From Clostridium sp. (lineage in GTDB: Bacteria > Bacillota > Clostridia > Clostridiales > Clostridiaceae), in the NCBI RefSeq assembly GCF_022482905.1, contig NZ_JAKVOI010000001.1, positions 3,039,958 to 3,103,957 of the forward strand: 64,000 nucleotides of DNA. Reading direction: 5' to 3'. Position numbers and translations under genes: made by a program. Below, in pieces: positions 26,947 to 34,834 of this stretch. Every line of letters begins with the position of its first letter. Within the stretch, counting starts at the first letter, position 1. The notes beneath the pieces are model-generated. The model was not told the origin of the DNA, did no database searches, and saw only the letters and a list, made by a program, of their open reading frames with translations.

Positions 26947-27023
26947 GGCTTAGTAGCTCAGCTGGTTAGAGTGCCGGCCTGTCACGCCGGAGGTCGTGGG
27001 TTCGATCCCCATCTAAGTCGCCA
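26947..27023 (+). tRNA. tRNA-Asp (GTC), copy 2
   Basis: Like copy 1 except acceptor GGCTTAG / CTAAGTC: the fifth pair is T-A instead of C-G, so the stem is intact. Confidence 0.97.
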
Positions 27024-27027
27024 ATAT

Positions 27028-27103
<76 letters not shown>

Positions 27104-27107
27104 GAGG

Positions 27108-27151
27108 TCACTTTATTTTAAAAACATTTTTTAAAATAAAGTGATTTTTTT
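27108..27151 (+). terminator. Terminator of the tRNA array
   Basis: A 16-base arm starting TCACTTTATTTT pairs with its complement ending AAAGTGA at 27144, followed by seven T residues. Confidence 0.92.
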
Positions 27152-27171
27152 ATGTTGTTTTAAAATAAATA

Positions 27172-27200
27172 TTGAAATAATCAAGCATATCACTTATAAT
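27172..27200 (+). promoter_or_regulatory. Promoter of the AnfO-family gene
   Basis: -35 TTGAAA (27172-27177), an exact 17-base spacer and a perfect -10 TATAAT (27195-27200). The predicted start near 27207 gives a leader of about 60 bases. The leader contains a 10-codon frame, ATG 27214 to TAA 27246, in the same frame as the gene. Confidence 0.7.
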
Positions 27201-27267
27201 TTAATAAAAAGTTATGAATGGGGTGAAATATTTATTAAATTTATAATATAAATTTAATAATACAACT

Positions 27268-27903
27268 ATGAATAAGGAAATTGCGGTATTGGTGGACAAT
27301 GAAGGAAAAGTAACATCATTTTTAGAACCTTCATTTGTGAATGTATATATAATGGAAAATGATGCCTGGAAAATAAAGAATAGAATAGTATATCAGATTG
27401 ATAGTACATCTGATATAAACTTAATCAGACGAAGAATTGATAAAATGATTGAATCACTTGGAAACTGTAAAATTTTTGTGGCAACCGAAATCGCAGGGAT
27501 ACCTTACAACATTCTTGAAAGGTCCGGAATCAATTCATGGGAAATAAGTGGAAAACCTTATGAGTTTTTGGATTATGTAATTGAAAAAGAAGAAGAGGAG
27601 GAAAAAAAGTTAATAGAAAGATCCTTTAAAAGTAAAAATGATGAAATGCATTATATTGTTGAAAATGGTGGCGGCGGAAAGTATTTTGTAGATTTTATCG
27701 AAATACAAAATAGCAACTCCAACATTACTACTAAAAAAGTATTAATACCGTTTTTTGAAAAGAAGGATTTTTCCGAGTTGACCATAAACTGCAGCCACAT
27801 CCCAGGATGGATGCAAAGAGAGCTCAATAGATTTAAATTAAAGTTAGATGTACAACAGAATGGTGTGAATAAATTTAAAGTTATCGTAACACATGAAAAA
27901 TAG
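27268..27903 (+). CDS. AnfO-family nitrogenase accessory protein (orphan)
   Basis: A 211-residue soluble protein that I recognise as AnfO family (PF09582), originally named from the iron-only nitrogenase operon anfHDGKO. Family-like strings are MNKEIAVLVDNEGKVTS at the start, GNCKIFVATEIAGIPYNIL and SWEISGKPYEFLDYVI in the middle. A C-terminal half follows with KKVLIPFFEKKDFSELTINCSHIPGWMQRELNRF. Its biochemical role is not settled. No anf structural genes are in the window, and the nearest nitrogenase is the Mo-type cluster ending 6.9 kb upstream. ATG 27268 fits the family start but has no ribosome binding site; GGGGTG lies 43 bases upstream. It has its own promoter. Confidence 0.78.
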   Translation: MNKEIAVLVDNEGKVTSFLEPSFVNVYIMENDAWKIKNRIVYQIDSTSDINLIRRRIDKMIESLGNCKIFVATEIAGIPYNILERSGINSWEISGKPYEFLDYVIEKEEEEEKKLIERSFKSKNDEMHYIVENGGGGKYFVDFIEIQNSNSNITTKKVLIPFFEKKDFSELTINCSHIPGWMQRELNRFKLKLDVQQNGVNKFKVIVTHEK

Positions 27904-27908
27904 AGAAT

Positions 27909-27953
27909 ATATACAGGGCAGAAAGTAATTCTAGAGCTTCCTTCCCTGTATAT
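27909..27953. terminator. Convergent hairpin between the AnfO gene and dnaI
   Basis: ATATACAGGG (27909-27918) pairs with CCCTGTATAT (27944-27953). The second arm lies inside the end of the dnaI coding region. It probably serves the AnfO-family gene. Confidence 0.45.
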
Positions 27954-28914
27954 TCTGCTTTATTCGTATATCTTCACCAAAAAATTTACATAGAGTAAAG
28001 TTCCCAAGAAGTCTTGAAGAAATTCTTTCAGAATATATCTTTAATATTTCTTCTAGGTCGCAATTTGTAGATATAAGTATTTTTTTTTCATTCAATAATC
28101 TGATATTCAATATGTTAAATAACTCAGTTTTAGAGAAATCAGTTATTTGTTCTGACCCGAGATCATCTATTATCAGAAGATCACAATCTAAGATGAGATC
28201 CTTAAGATCTCTGTTGTTTCCAAATCGTATATCTCTTAGATCCTGGATCAAGGTTTCTGCAGTCCTATATACAACTAGACAGCCTTTATCCAGCAGTTCT
28301 TTTGCTATACAATTTGACATAAAGCTTTTTCCAGTTCCGGCAGTTCCATAAAAGAACAGATTTTCTTTTGAAATATTAAAGTTTTCAATAAAGTTCCAGC
28401 ATTTGGAGGCGATATTTTCCATGTTTTTTCTTGGACTTATATGTTCTCCAAAGCTTTTATCAGAAGAGAATAATTCCGGATTATAATTTTCAAAGTTGTT
28501 TTTTTGCAGCATATTTGTCAGATGAGAGTTTTTGTAGTATAGATTTACTAATTTTTGATTGTAGCACGTGCATTTTTTAGTACCTATAAAACCAGTGTCT
28601 TTACACTTTGGACATCTATAGTGGATTTCTAGATAGTCCATAGGATAGTTGTTTGCAACCAACAATTCAGATTTTTTTATTCGCAGCTCTGTAATTTTTT
28701 CTCTCATCTGCTTTAAGTGAAATTGGCTGCTCTCGGGAGTGTTTACAAGTTGTGTAGATAATTTGATTGAATATAAACCTATCTGTCTCTCTATATCCAG
28801 GATTTCCGGCAAATTTTCCTGTATTTCCCTTCTCCTGTTGTCCAGAAGTTTTTTTTCTTCACTCCTTATACTTTCATATATATTCATAATAGCAGAATGA
28901 TAACCTTTAATCAT
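27931..28914 (-). CDS. dnaI: DnaI/DnaC-type helicase loader ATPase
   Basis: A 327-residue AAA+ protein that loads the replicative helicase. A coiled N-terminal region (about 15-85) is followed by a zinc-ribbon-like CPKCKDTG ... CTC at residues 101-117. Walker A GTAGTGKS is at 190-197 and Walker B LLIIDDLGSE near 242-251. Sensor 1 is ILISTNCDLEE, and the Arg finger region SERISSRLLGN ends the domain. The gene overlaps the dnaD-type gene upstream by 8 bases, so the two are translationally coupled. The Bacillus pair DnaD-DnaI works in the same step. Confidence 0.93.
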   Translation of the reverse strand: MIKGYHSAIMNIYESIRSEEKKLLDNRRREIQENLPEILDIERQIGLYSIKLSTQLVNTPESSQFHLKQMREKITELRIKKSELLVANNYPMDYLEIHYRCPKCKDTGFIGTKKCTCYNQKLVNLYYKNSHLTNMLQKNNFENYNPELFSSDKSFGEHISPRKNMENIASKCWNFIENFNISKENLFFYGTAGTGKSFMSNCIAKELLDKGCLVVYRTAETLIQDLRDIRFGNNRDLKDLILDCDLLIIDDLGSEQITDFSKTELFNILNIRLLNEKKILISTNCDLEEILKIYSERISSRLLGNFTLCKFFGEDIRIKQNIQGRKL

Positions 28915-29899
28915 TATTATCCCATCCTAACAATTTCTTTTCCAGGTCTTTGAAGTCGTAGCTTCTCTGTTTGAAGTTATTAAAAGTACTGTTTTTAGAA
29001 TTAGTATTACTGGTATTTGAATAGTTTGACTTCTTGATTTTTTTCTTGTCCTTTTTGTCGATATCGTCCAGTGTCTTGATTTTTTCCTTGTTCCAGCTGC
29101 TGAGTATCCCATCTATATATTTGAAATCGGCTTTATTGATCCTTTTAAAACATATATCACAGGCTTTGAGTATGACTTCCACGGGAAACTTGTATGTATA
29201 CAGCCATTTGGTGAAAATTTCTTCCTGAGGTTTCATTATTTCTGCATCCTTTATTCCTAAATAGTTAAGTATTTTGTGAATATTTATCCATTTATCTTCA
29301 TGTTTCTTGATAAATGACTGTGCATCGTTTATATTTTTTATTTTTGCATCAAACCAGGAAATGGCAATTTTTTCAATATATCTGCTGTCGGATTTGCCTT
29401 TCAGGACACAGTATTGAATTAAAAGCAATATGATTTCGGGAGAAAAATTAAAATCCTTCAGCCAGCTTATGTACATTGTAATTTCTTTTGAGGAGAGAGG
29501 CCTTCCCAATAGTTTTTCTATATCATTAAGCATTTCTTTTGTAGAATTTCTATTTAATTCCTCAACTATATCAATACTGTCATTGGGTTTTTTATTGTTA
29601 TATTCGCTGAGATCCAGAAATTCTATACTGTAATTTCCCATCTTGTCTACCGGGACTATTTTAACTACGTTTTCTTCATCCCAGTAATTCCATGCATTTA
29701 TTACATCCGTTTCCAAAAGATGAAGTGCAGTTGCTATAACTTCGGAACTTACGCCCAATTCACCGGATTTACAATATTTTAGCCCCAGAAGATATACCTT
29801 TACAAATTCTCCCCGGGCTTTCGGCATAAATTTATCTATGAAAATGTTATTAACAGGAGTATAGTTTGAATCTCTGTTATTGAATATAAAAGTACTCAT
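28907..29899 (-). CDS. dnaD: DnaD-type replication initiation protein
   Basis: A 330-residue protein with an N-terminal winged-helix part (RGEFVKVYLLGLKYCKSGELGVSSEVIATALHLLETDVINAWNYW). Two copies of the DnaB_2/DnaD C-terminal domain follow: LGRPLSSKEITMYISWLKDFNFSPEIILLLIQYC, and YLGIKDAEIMKPQEEIFTKWLYTYKFPVEVILKAC with SSWNKEKIKTLDDI. The tail is Lys/Asn-rich and disordered. The start ATG 29899 leads straight into the conserved N-terminus. It is divergent from the fatty-acid operon. Clostridia have this DnaD-like protein instead of separate DnaB and DnaD primosome proteins. Confidence 0.85.
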   Translation of the reverse strand: MSTFIFNNRDSNYTPVNNIFIDKFMPKARGEFVKVYLLGLKYCKSGELGVSSEVIATALHLLETDVINAWNYWDEENVVKIVPVDKMGNYSIEFLDLSEYNNKKPNDSIDIVEELNRNSTKEMLNDIEKLLGRPLSSKEITMYISWLKDFNFSPEIILLLIQYCVLKGKSDSRYIEKIAISWFDAKIKNINDAQSFIKKHEDKWINIHKILNYLGIKDAEIMKPQEEIFTKWLYTYKFPVEVILKACDICFKRINKADFKYIDGILSSWNKEKIKTLDDIDKKDKKKIKKSNYSNTSNTNSKNSTFNNFKQRSYDFKDLEKKLLGWDNND

Positions 29900-29997
29900 G
29901 TATTAATACCTGCCTTGTATGGTTTTTATACTTTACGATATATCCTAATAACTAATTATATCAAATCATGAAGGCTATAACAAATTATTTGAAGCAT

Positions 29998-30026
29998 TTG
30001 ACAGGTAAATTCTTTTAATATATACT
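29998..30026 (+). promoter_or_regulatory. Promoter of the fatty-acid synthesis operon
   Basis: Consensus -35 TTGACA (29998-30003), a 17-base spacer and -10 TATACT (30021-30026). The start is predicted near 30033, inside the first operator. Confidence 0.85.
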
Positions 30027-30054
30027 TTGATTATCAAATTATTTGACAATCAAA
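30026..30054. promoter_or_regulatory. Two FabT-like operators
   Basis: TTTGATTATCAAA (30026-30038) and TTTGACAATCAAA (30042-30054) are 13-base palindromes with centres 16 bases apart. The first matches the FabT box known from streptococci and other Firmicutes (ATTTGATTATCAAAT type). It overlaps the last base of the -10 box and the start site, so binding would block transcription. The likely ligand is the MarR-type protein encoded by the second gene of the operon. Confidence 0.8.
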
Positions 30055-30078
30055 AATTATTTCAAAGGAGAGGATCAA

Positions 30079-31155
30079 ATGGGATTACCTCCGCTTATTA
30101 TAGGAAATTTAATTGCGGATGTTCCAATCATACAGGGCGGCATGGGTGTTGGAATTTCGGGATACAGACTTTCCCAGGCTGTAGCAAATCAAGGTGGAAT
30201 TGGGGTAATATCCGGAGTTCAAATAGGATACAGAGAACCTGATTTTGAGACGAATACAAAAGAAGCCAATGTAAGAGCTCTGAGAAAGGAAATAAGAAAG
30301 GCCAGAGAATTAAGTCCTGATGGTATAATTGGCGTAAATATAATGGTAGCCGTAAGTGATTATGATGAAATGGTCAGGACCTGTGTGGAGGAAAATGCAG
30401 ATATTATAATATCCGGTGCGGGAATTCCTCTTAAATTGCCTGCACTTGTAGAAGGAAGCAGCATAAAGATAGCACCTATTGTATCTTCTGGAAAAGCTGC
30501 ATCAATTATAATAAGGCACTGGATAAAAAAATATTCAAGGATACCTGATATGATAGTTGTAGAGGGACCTCTGGCAGGAGGACATCTTGGATTTCATATA
30601 GAACAACTGGAATCAGGAAATGAGAGTCTCGAACAAATTGTACCGGAAGTTATTGAGGTAGTAAAAGTATTTGAAAATAGATATGATAGAAAAATTCCAG
30701 TAGTAGCTGCCGGTGGCATATATACGGGAGAGGATATTGCAAAATTTTTAAAGCTGGGGGCATCAGGGGTTCAAATGGGAACACGCTTTGTAGCCACAGA
30801 AGAATGTGATGCAAGCATAGAGTATAAAAAAATGTATGTAAACTCCAGGAAGGAAGATATAAAGCTGATTAAAAGTCCCGTTGGTCTTCCGGGAAGGGCA
30901 ATAGAAAATAAGTTTATTAAAATTGCGGAGCAGCATAGAATTGTCCCTGATAAGTGTTATAACTGCTTGAAGAAATGTAATCCTAAAAACACACCTTACT
31001 GTATATCAAGGGCTTTGATCAATGCTGTTGAGGGTAAGGTAGATGATGCACTTATTTTTGTAGGAAGCAATGCTTATAGAATAGATAAAATAGTAAAAGT
31101 GAAAGATCTTATTGAGGAACTGATTTTCGAGGCAGAGAAGATGTATAATATTTGA
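30079..31155 (+). CDS. FabK-like / nitronate-monooxygenase-type flavoprotein
   Basis: A 358-residue FMN TIM-barrel of the NPD/FabK family. IIQGGMGVGISGYRL opens the barrel, VEGPLAGGHLGFH and PVVAAGGIYTGEDIAKFLKLGASGVQMGTRFVATEE bind FMN. The C-terminal Cys-rich stretch CYNCLKKCNPKNTPYC is not found in FabK itself. The start ATG 30079 follows CAAAGGAGAGG; the frame open from 30043 runs through the operators and is not translated. It is the first gene of the operon, ahead of the regulator. It may act as a second enoyl-ACP reductase or in lipid-related redox; the substrate is unproven. Confidence 0.8.
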   Translation: MGLPPLIIGNLIADVPIIQGGMGVGISGYRLSQAVANQGGIGVISGVQIGYREPDFETNTKEANVRALRKEIRKARELSPDGIIGVNIMVAVSDYDEMVRTCVEENADIIISGAGIPLKLPALVEGSSIKIAPIVSSGKAASIIIRHWIKKYSRIPDMIVVEGPLAGGHLGFHIEQLESGNESLEQIVPEVIEVVKVFENRYDRKIPVVAAGGIYTGEDIAKFLKLGASGVQMGTRFVATEECDASIEYKKMYVNSRKEDIKLIKSPVGLPGRAIENKFIKIAEQHRIVPDKCYNCLKKCNPKNTPYCISRALINAVEGKVDDALIFVGSNAYRIDKIVKVKDLIEELIFEAEKMYNI

Positions 31156-31212
31156 ACTTGGAAAAGTAATGGCTGTGGGATATTTGAATCATTCGCTTAG
31201 AAAGGTGATTTG

Positions 31213-31674
31213 GTGAATAAAGATATAAATATTATAAATAAATTGTTGGTGGATATTTTTTATGACATATTACAGATAGAACAGAAATCTCTCCAGTATG
31301 CATCTTTTAAGGATCTGTCAATTTCAGAAATACATACTATAGCTGCCATAGGCATGTATGTACCAAGGCGAATGACGGAGGTTGCAGGTGATCTTGACAT
31401 AACTTTGGGAACGCTGACTACGGCTGTAAAGCATCTTGTAAAAAAAGGATACGTAATTAGGGAACGGAGTGAATTGGATAGACGGATTGTGCGTATAAAT
31501 CTTACAAAAAAAGGGAAACTTGCCTATAGAATCCATCAAAAATTTCATTCTGACATGGTTAAGGAATGTATAAGCGGTTTAAGTGAAGAAGAGAAAAAAG
31601 TTTTGAAACGATCTCTTGAAAAATTAAATGAATTTTTTAAATCGAAATATGATATTGATGTTAAGGTCAAGTAG
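31213..31674 (+). CDS. fabT: MarR-family regulator, FabT-like
   Basis: A 153-residue winged-helix repressor. It has the MarR fold order: N-terminal dimer helices, DLSISEIHTIAAIG, recognition region PRRMTEVAGDLDITLGTLTTAVKHLVKKGYV, the wing RERSELDRRIVRINLTKKG and C-terminal dimer helices. Its place inside a fab operon, with FabT-type boxes at the promoter, makes it the FabT homologue. Known FabT proteins use long-chain acyl-ACP as corepressor to shut down the pathway when fatty acids are supplied. GTG 31213 follows AAAGGTG by six bases; TTG 31210 is too close. Confidence 0.88.
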   Translation: MNKDINIINKLLVDIFYDILQIEQKSLQYASFKDLSISEIHTIAAIGMYVPRRMTEVAGDLDITLGTLTTAVKHLVKKGYVIRERSELDRRIVRINLTKKGKLAYRIHQKFHSDMVKECISGLSEEEKKVLKRSLEKLNEFFKSKYDIDVKVK

Positions 31675-31707
31675 TCATAATGAATCTATATGCGAAGAAG
31701 GGGAAAA

Positions 31708-32682
31708 ATGAATAGCGTAGAAATCATTGGTACAGGGAGTTATCTGCCAGATAATATAATAACAAATGATGATTTGAGTAAAATCGTAGATACTAATAAT
31801 GAGTGGATAAGGAATAGAACAGGTATAAGACAACGAAGGATATCACAGGGTGAAAACACGTCTGATATAGCAACTAAAGCTGCCCTTGAGGCGATAGAAG
31901 ATGCAGGCATATCTGCAGATGAAATTGATTTTATAATAGTGGCTACAGCTACACCTGATAATTTTTTACCGTCTACAGCCTGTATTGTGCAAAAGAATAT
32001 AGATGCGATAAATGCAGCGTGTTTTGATGTATCGGCAGCCTGCTCCGGATATATATATGCCATGGATATTGCAGCCCAGTTTATAAAATCCGGAAGGGCA
32101 AAAACTATTTTGATTATAGGTGCGGAAACTCTTTCAAAGATAATTGATTGGAAGGATAGAAGTACCTGTATTTTATTTGGTGATGGAGCATCAGCCGCTG
32201 TACTGAAAAAGGGGAAAAGGAACAGTATACTTGCAATTAATACAGGGGCTGACGGAAAATTGGGGCACTTTCTAACTTGTGCCGCAGTTCCTGTAAATAA
32301 TCCATACAGCATTGACAAACCAAAATTGACCAGGTCCATAGTAAAGATGAATGGGAAGGAGATATTTAGATTTGCCGTAAAGATTATGGAAAAGTCCTTG
32401 AACAAACTTCTTGAGGAATCAGGTATTTCCATAGATGAAATAAAATTTGTAATACCGCATCAGGCGAATTACAGGATAATAGAAGCTGCTTCGAAAAGAT
32501 TGAATGTATCATTGGATAAATTCTATGTAGATCTTGACAAATACGGAAACACATCTGCTGCTAGTATAGGCATAGCTTTTGATGAAGCAAGAAAAAAACA
32601 GCTGTTTAGAAGCGGTGACAAGATAATACTTATAGGTTTTGGAGGCGGCCTTACCTATGGCGGTGTAGTTATTGAAATTTAA
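31708..32682 (+). CDS. fabH: 3-oxoacyl-ACP synthase III
   Basis: A 324-residue initiation condensing enzyme joining acetyl-CoA (or another short acyl-CoA) to malonyl-ACP. The catalytic Cys112 is in DVSAACSGYIYAMD. The His is in VIPHQANYRIIE and the Asn in DKYGNTSAASIGIA. The start ATG 31708 follows AAGAAGGGG; the frame upstream to 31690 lacks support. The stop is seven bases before the next ribosome binding site. Confidence 0.96.
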   Translation: MNSVEIIGTGSYLPDNIITNDDLSKIVDTNNEWIRNRTGIRQRRISQGENTSDIATKAALEAIEDAGISADEIDFIIVATATPDNFLPSTACIVQKNIDAINAACFDVSAACSGYIYAMDIAAQFIKSGRAKTILIIGAETLSKIIDWKDRSTCILFGDGASAAVLKKGKRNSILAINTGADGKLGHFLTCAAVPVNNPYSIDKPKLTRSIVKMNGKEIFRFAVKIMEKSLNKLLEESGISIDEIKFVIPHQANYRIIEAASKRLNVSLDKFYVDLDKYGNTSAASIGIAFDEARKKQLFRSGDKIILIGFGGGLTYGGVVIEI

Positions 32683-32695
32683 CGGGAGGATGCGA

Positions 32696-33868
32696 ATGAT
32701 ATTTGAAAAGGTAAGGGACATAATTTCAGAACAGCTTGGAATAGATAGAGAGAGTATAACCATGAATACTTCCTTTAATCAATTAGGAATGGATTCACTT
32801 GAATTATTCCAGATAATAATTGAAATAGAAGAAGAATTTGAAGTCCAGATAGAAGATGAAGAATCAATAAAAACTGTAGAGGAAGCTGTAAATTTTGTAA
32901 GAGAATATAAAAGGAGGTACCATATGATTAATTCTACATTTTGTAAAATGCTAGGTATAAAGTACCCTATCATACAGGGAGGAATGGCATGGATTGCGGA
33001 CAGTTCACTGGCGGCGGCAGTATCAAATGCGGGAGGACTGGGCATAATTACAGGAAATGCACCCCTTGACTGGGTAAGGTCTGAAATAAGAAAGGCAAAG
33101 GAACTTACAGACAAACCTTTTGGAGTGAATATAATGCTCCTTTCAGATACGGCGGAGGAAGTAGCAAAAATGGTCTGCGAAGAGGGAGTCAAGGTAGTTA
33201 CAACGGGAGCAGGGAATCCAGGTAAATATATAGATATATGGAAGGAACATGATATAAAAGTGATACCTGTGGTAGCATCTGTAGCTCTGGCAAAAAGGGT
33301 TCAGAGATCGGGCGTTGATGCTGTTATTGCAGAAGGCTGTGAATCAGGAGGACATGTGGGAGAGTTGACAACAATGACACTTGTTCCACAAGTAGTAGAT
33401 GCTGTAGATATTCCAGTTGTTGCTGCAGGAGGCATAGGAGACGGAAGAGGATTAGGTGCAGCTTTAATGCTTGGAGCTTCAGGAGTTCAGCTTGGTACTA
33501 GATTCCTGGTTGCAAGAGAGTGTACTGTAAGCCAGAATTACAAGGATAGGATTCTGAGGGCCAAGGATATAGACACACAGGTTACGGGCAGGGCTACAGG
33601 ACATCCTGTAAGGGTAATTAGAAATAAGCTCACGAGAAAATTTCAACTTCTTGAAAAAAATGGAGCACCTTTAAGTGAGTACGACAAACTTGGGAGAGGT
33701 GCACTTTCAAAAGCTGCAAAAGAGGGAGATATAGAAAATGGATCTGTTATGGCAGGACAGATTGCAGGGCTTGTAAATAAGGAGCAAAGTGCAAAAGAAA
33801 TAATAGAAGAAATTTTTAATGAATGTGAAAGTAATTTAAATAAATTGATAAATATGTTTGAGAATTGA
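32696..33868 (+). CDS. acpP-fabK: Acyl carrier protein fused in frame to enoyl-ACP reductase II (ACP-FabK)
   Basis: One open frame of 390 codons without a stop. Residues 1-70 are an acyl carrier protein with the phosphopantetheine Ser34 in LGMDSLELFQ and an acidic helix II. Residues 77-390 are FabK, an FMN enoyl-ACP reductase: IKYPIIQGGMAWIADSSLAAAVSNAGGLGIITG, CESGGHVGE, and AAGGIGDGRGLGAALMLGASGVQLGTRF. The joint, YKRRYH, is encoded by the ribosome binding site of fabK (AAAGGAGG at 32911-32918), six bases before ATG 32924. So the chain can be made as a fusion from ATG 32696, and FabK alone from 32924. Free ACP cannot be made from this frame without processing. Typical acpP genes end in a stop here. 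Confidence 0.88.
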   Translation: MIFEKVRDIISEQLGIDRESITMNTSFNQLGMDSLELFQIIIEIEEEFEVQIEDEESIKTVEEAVNFVREYKRRYHMINSTFCKMLGIKYPIIQGGMAWIADSSLAAAVSNAGGLGIITGNAPLDWVRSEIRKAKELTDKPFGVNIMLLSDTAEEVAKMVCEEGVKVVTTGAGNPGKYIDIWKEHDIKVIPVVASVALAKRVQRSGVDAVIAEGCESGGHVGELTTMTLVPQVVDAVDIPVVAAGGIGDGRGLGAALMLGASGVQLGTRFLVARECTVSQNYKDRILRAKDIDTQVTGRATGHPVRVIRNKLTRKFQLLEKNGAPLSEYDKLGRGALSKAAKEGDIENGSVMAGQIAGLVNKEQSAKEIIEEIFNECESNLNKLINMFEN

Positions 33869-33883
33869 CATAGGGAGGATAAA

Positions 33884-34834
33884 ATGGGAAAGGTAGCATT
33901 TTTGTTTTCGGGACAGGGAGCCCAATATGTGGGAATGGGAAAAGAACTTTATGACGAGGTAAAACCTGCAAGGAGGATATTTGAAGTTGCAGATGAAACT
34001 TTGGGAGTTTCTATAAGTGACATGTGTTTTTCAGGGCCTAAAGAGGATCTGGACAGAACTGAAAATACTCAGCCGGCAATTTTAACTACAAGTGTAGCTG
34101 CACTTAGAGCTTTGGAGGATCATGGCATAAAACCGGACATTACAGCAGGATTGAGTCTTGGAGAATATTCTGCACTTGTTTCAAGTGGTACACTTAAATT
34201 TGAAGATGCAGTTGTCTTGGTGAAAAAGAGAGGCAGATACATGCAGGAGGCCGTACCTGAAGGTATTGGAGCCATGTCTGCTATTATGGGCCTGGATACT
34301 GACAAGGTCCAGGATGTATGCAGCCGGTGTTCCAGTTTGGGAATCGTTGAAATAACCAATTTGAACTGTCCCGGACAGGTCGTAATTTCGGGAGAGAAAA
34401 AGCCGGTAAAAGAGGCTTCCGGATTGGCCCTGGAGAGAGGTGCGAGGAAAGTCATAGAACTTTCTGTAAGTGGGCCTTTTCATACTTCCATGATGAAACC
34501 TGCTGCAGAAAAACTTGAGAGACAGCTGGAGAGCATAACTTTTTCAAGCTTTGAAATACCGGTTATTACAAATGTAACAGGTGATATAATAGAAGATGAA
34601 GTCCACATTAAGGATTATTTGAAAAGACAGGTAATGAGTACGGTCTATTTTGAAAGAACCATACGCAATATGATTGATACCGGAGTAGACACTTTTGTGG
34701 AAATAGGTCCTGGAAGGGTACTAAGTGGTTTTGTGAGGAAAGTTGATAGAAAGGCTGCTGTATTGAATGTTCAGGATGTCAAATCTTTGAACTCTACTAT
34801 AGAAAAATTAAAGGATAGAATAGGAGTAGATTGA
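33884..34834 (+). CDS. fabD: Malonyl-CoA:ACP transacylase
   Basis: A 316-residue enzyme that loads malonate from CoA onto ACP. FSGQGAQYVGMGKELYD opens the fold. The catalytic Ser91 is in GLSLGEYSAL and the His is in VSGPFHTSMM. The C-terminal VEIGPGRVLSGFV is canonical. ATG follows AGGGAGG. The stop abuts the fabG start (TGAATG). Confidence 0.96.
   Translation: MGKVAFLFSGQGAQYVGMGKELYDEVKPARRIFEVADETLGVSISDMCFSGPKEDLDRTENTQPAILTTSVAALRALEDHGIKPDITAGLSLGEYSALVSSGTLKFEDAVVLVKKRGRYMQEAVPEGIGAMSAIMGLDTDKVQDVCSRCSSLGIVEITNLNCPGQVVISGEKKPVKEASGLALERGARKVIELSVSGPFHTSMMKPAAEKLERQLESITFSSFEIPVITNVTGDIIEDEVHIKDYLKRQVMSTVYFERTIRNMIDTGVDTFVEIGPGRVLSGFVRKVDRKAAVLNVQDVKSLNSTIEKLKDRIGVD

Larger units (their letters stand above)
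26483..27023 (+). repeat. Tandem duplication of a Glu-Val-Asp tRNA unit
   Basis: Bases 26483-26733 and 26773-27023 are 251-base copies 290 bases apart. I find only two differences, 26661 C versus 26951 T and 26725 G versus 27015 A. Both lie in the Asp acceptor stem and pair with each other. The spacers inside the unit are identical. Confidence 0.93.

Noticed and set aside
30043-30078. Upstream start for the first fab operon gene
   Set aside because: It would place coding sequence over the second FabT-like operator. ATG 30079 has a strong ribosome binding site and the conserved N-terminus.
31740-32432. Long minus-strand frame of 230 codons
   Set aside because: It is antisense to fabH, has no ribosome binding site and no recognisable domain; a codon-bias shadow.
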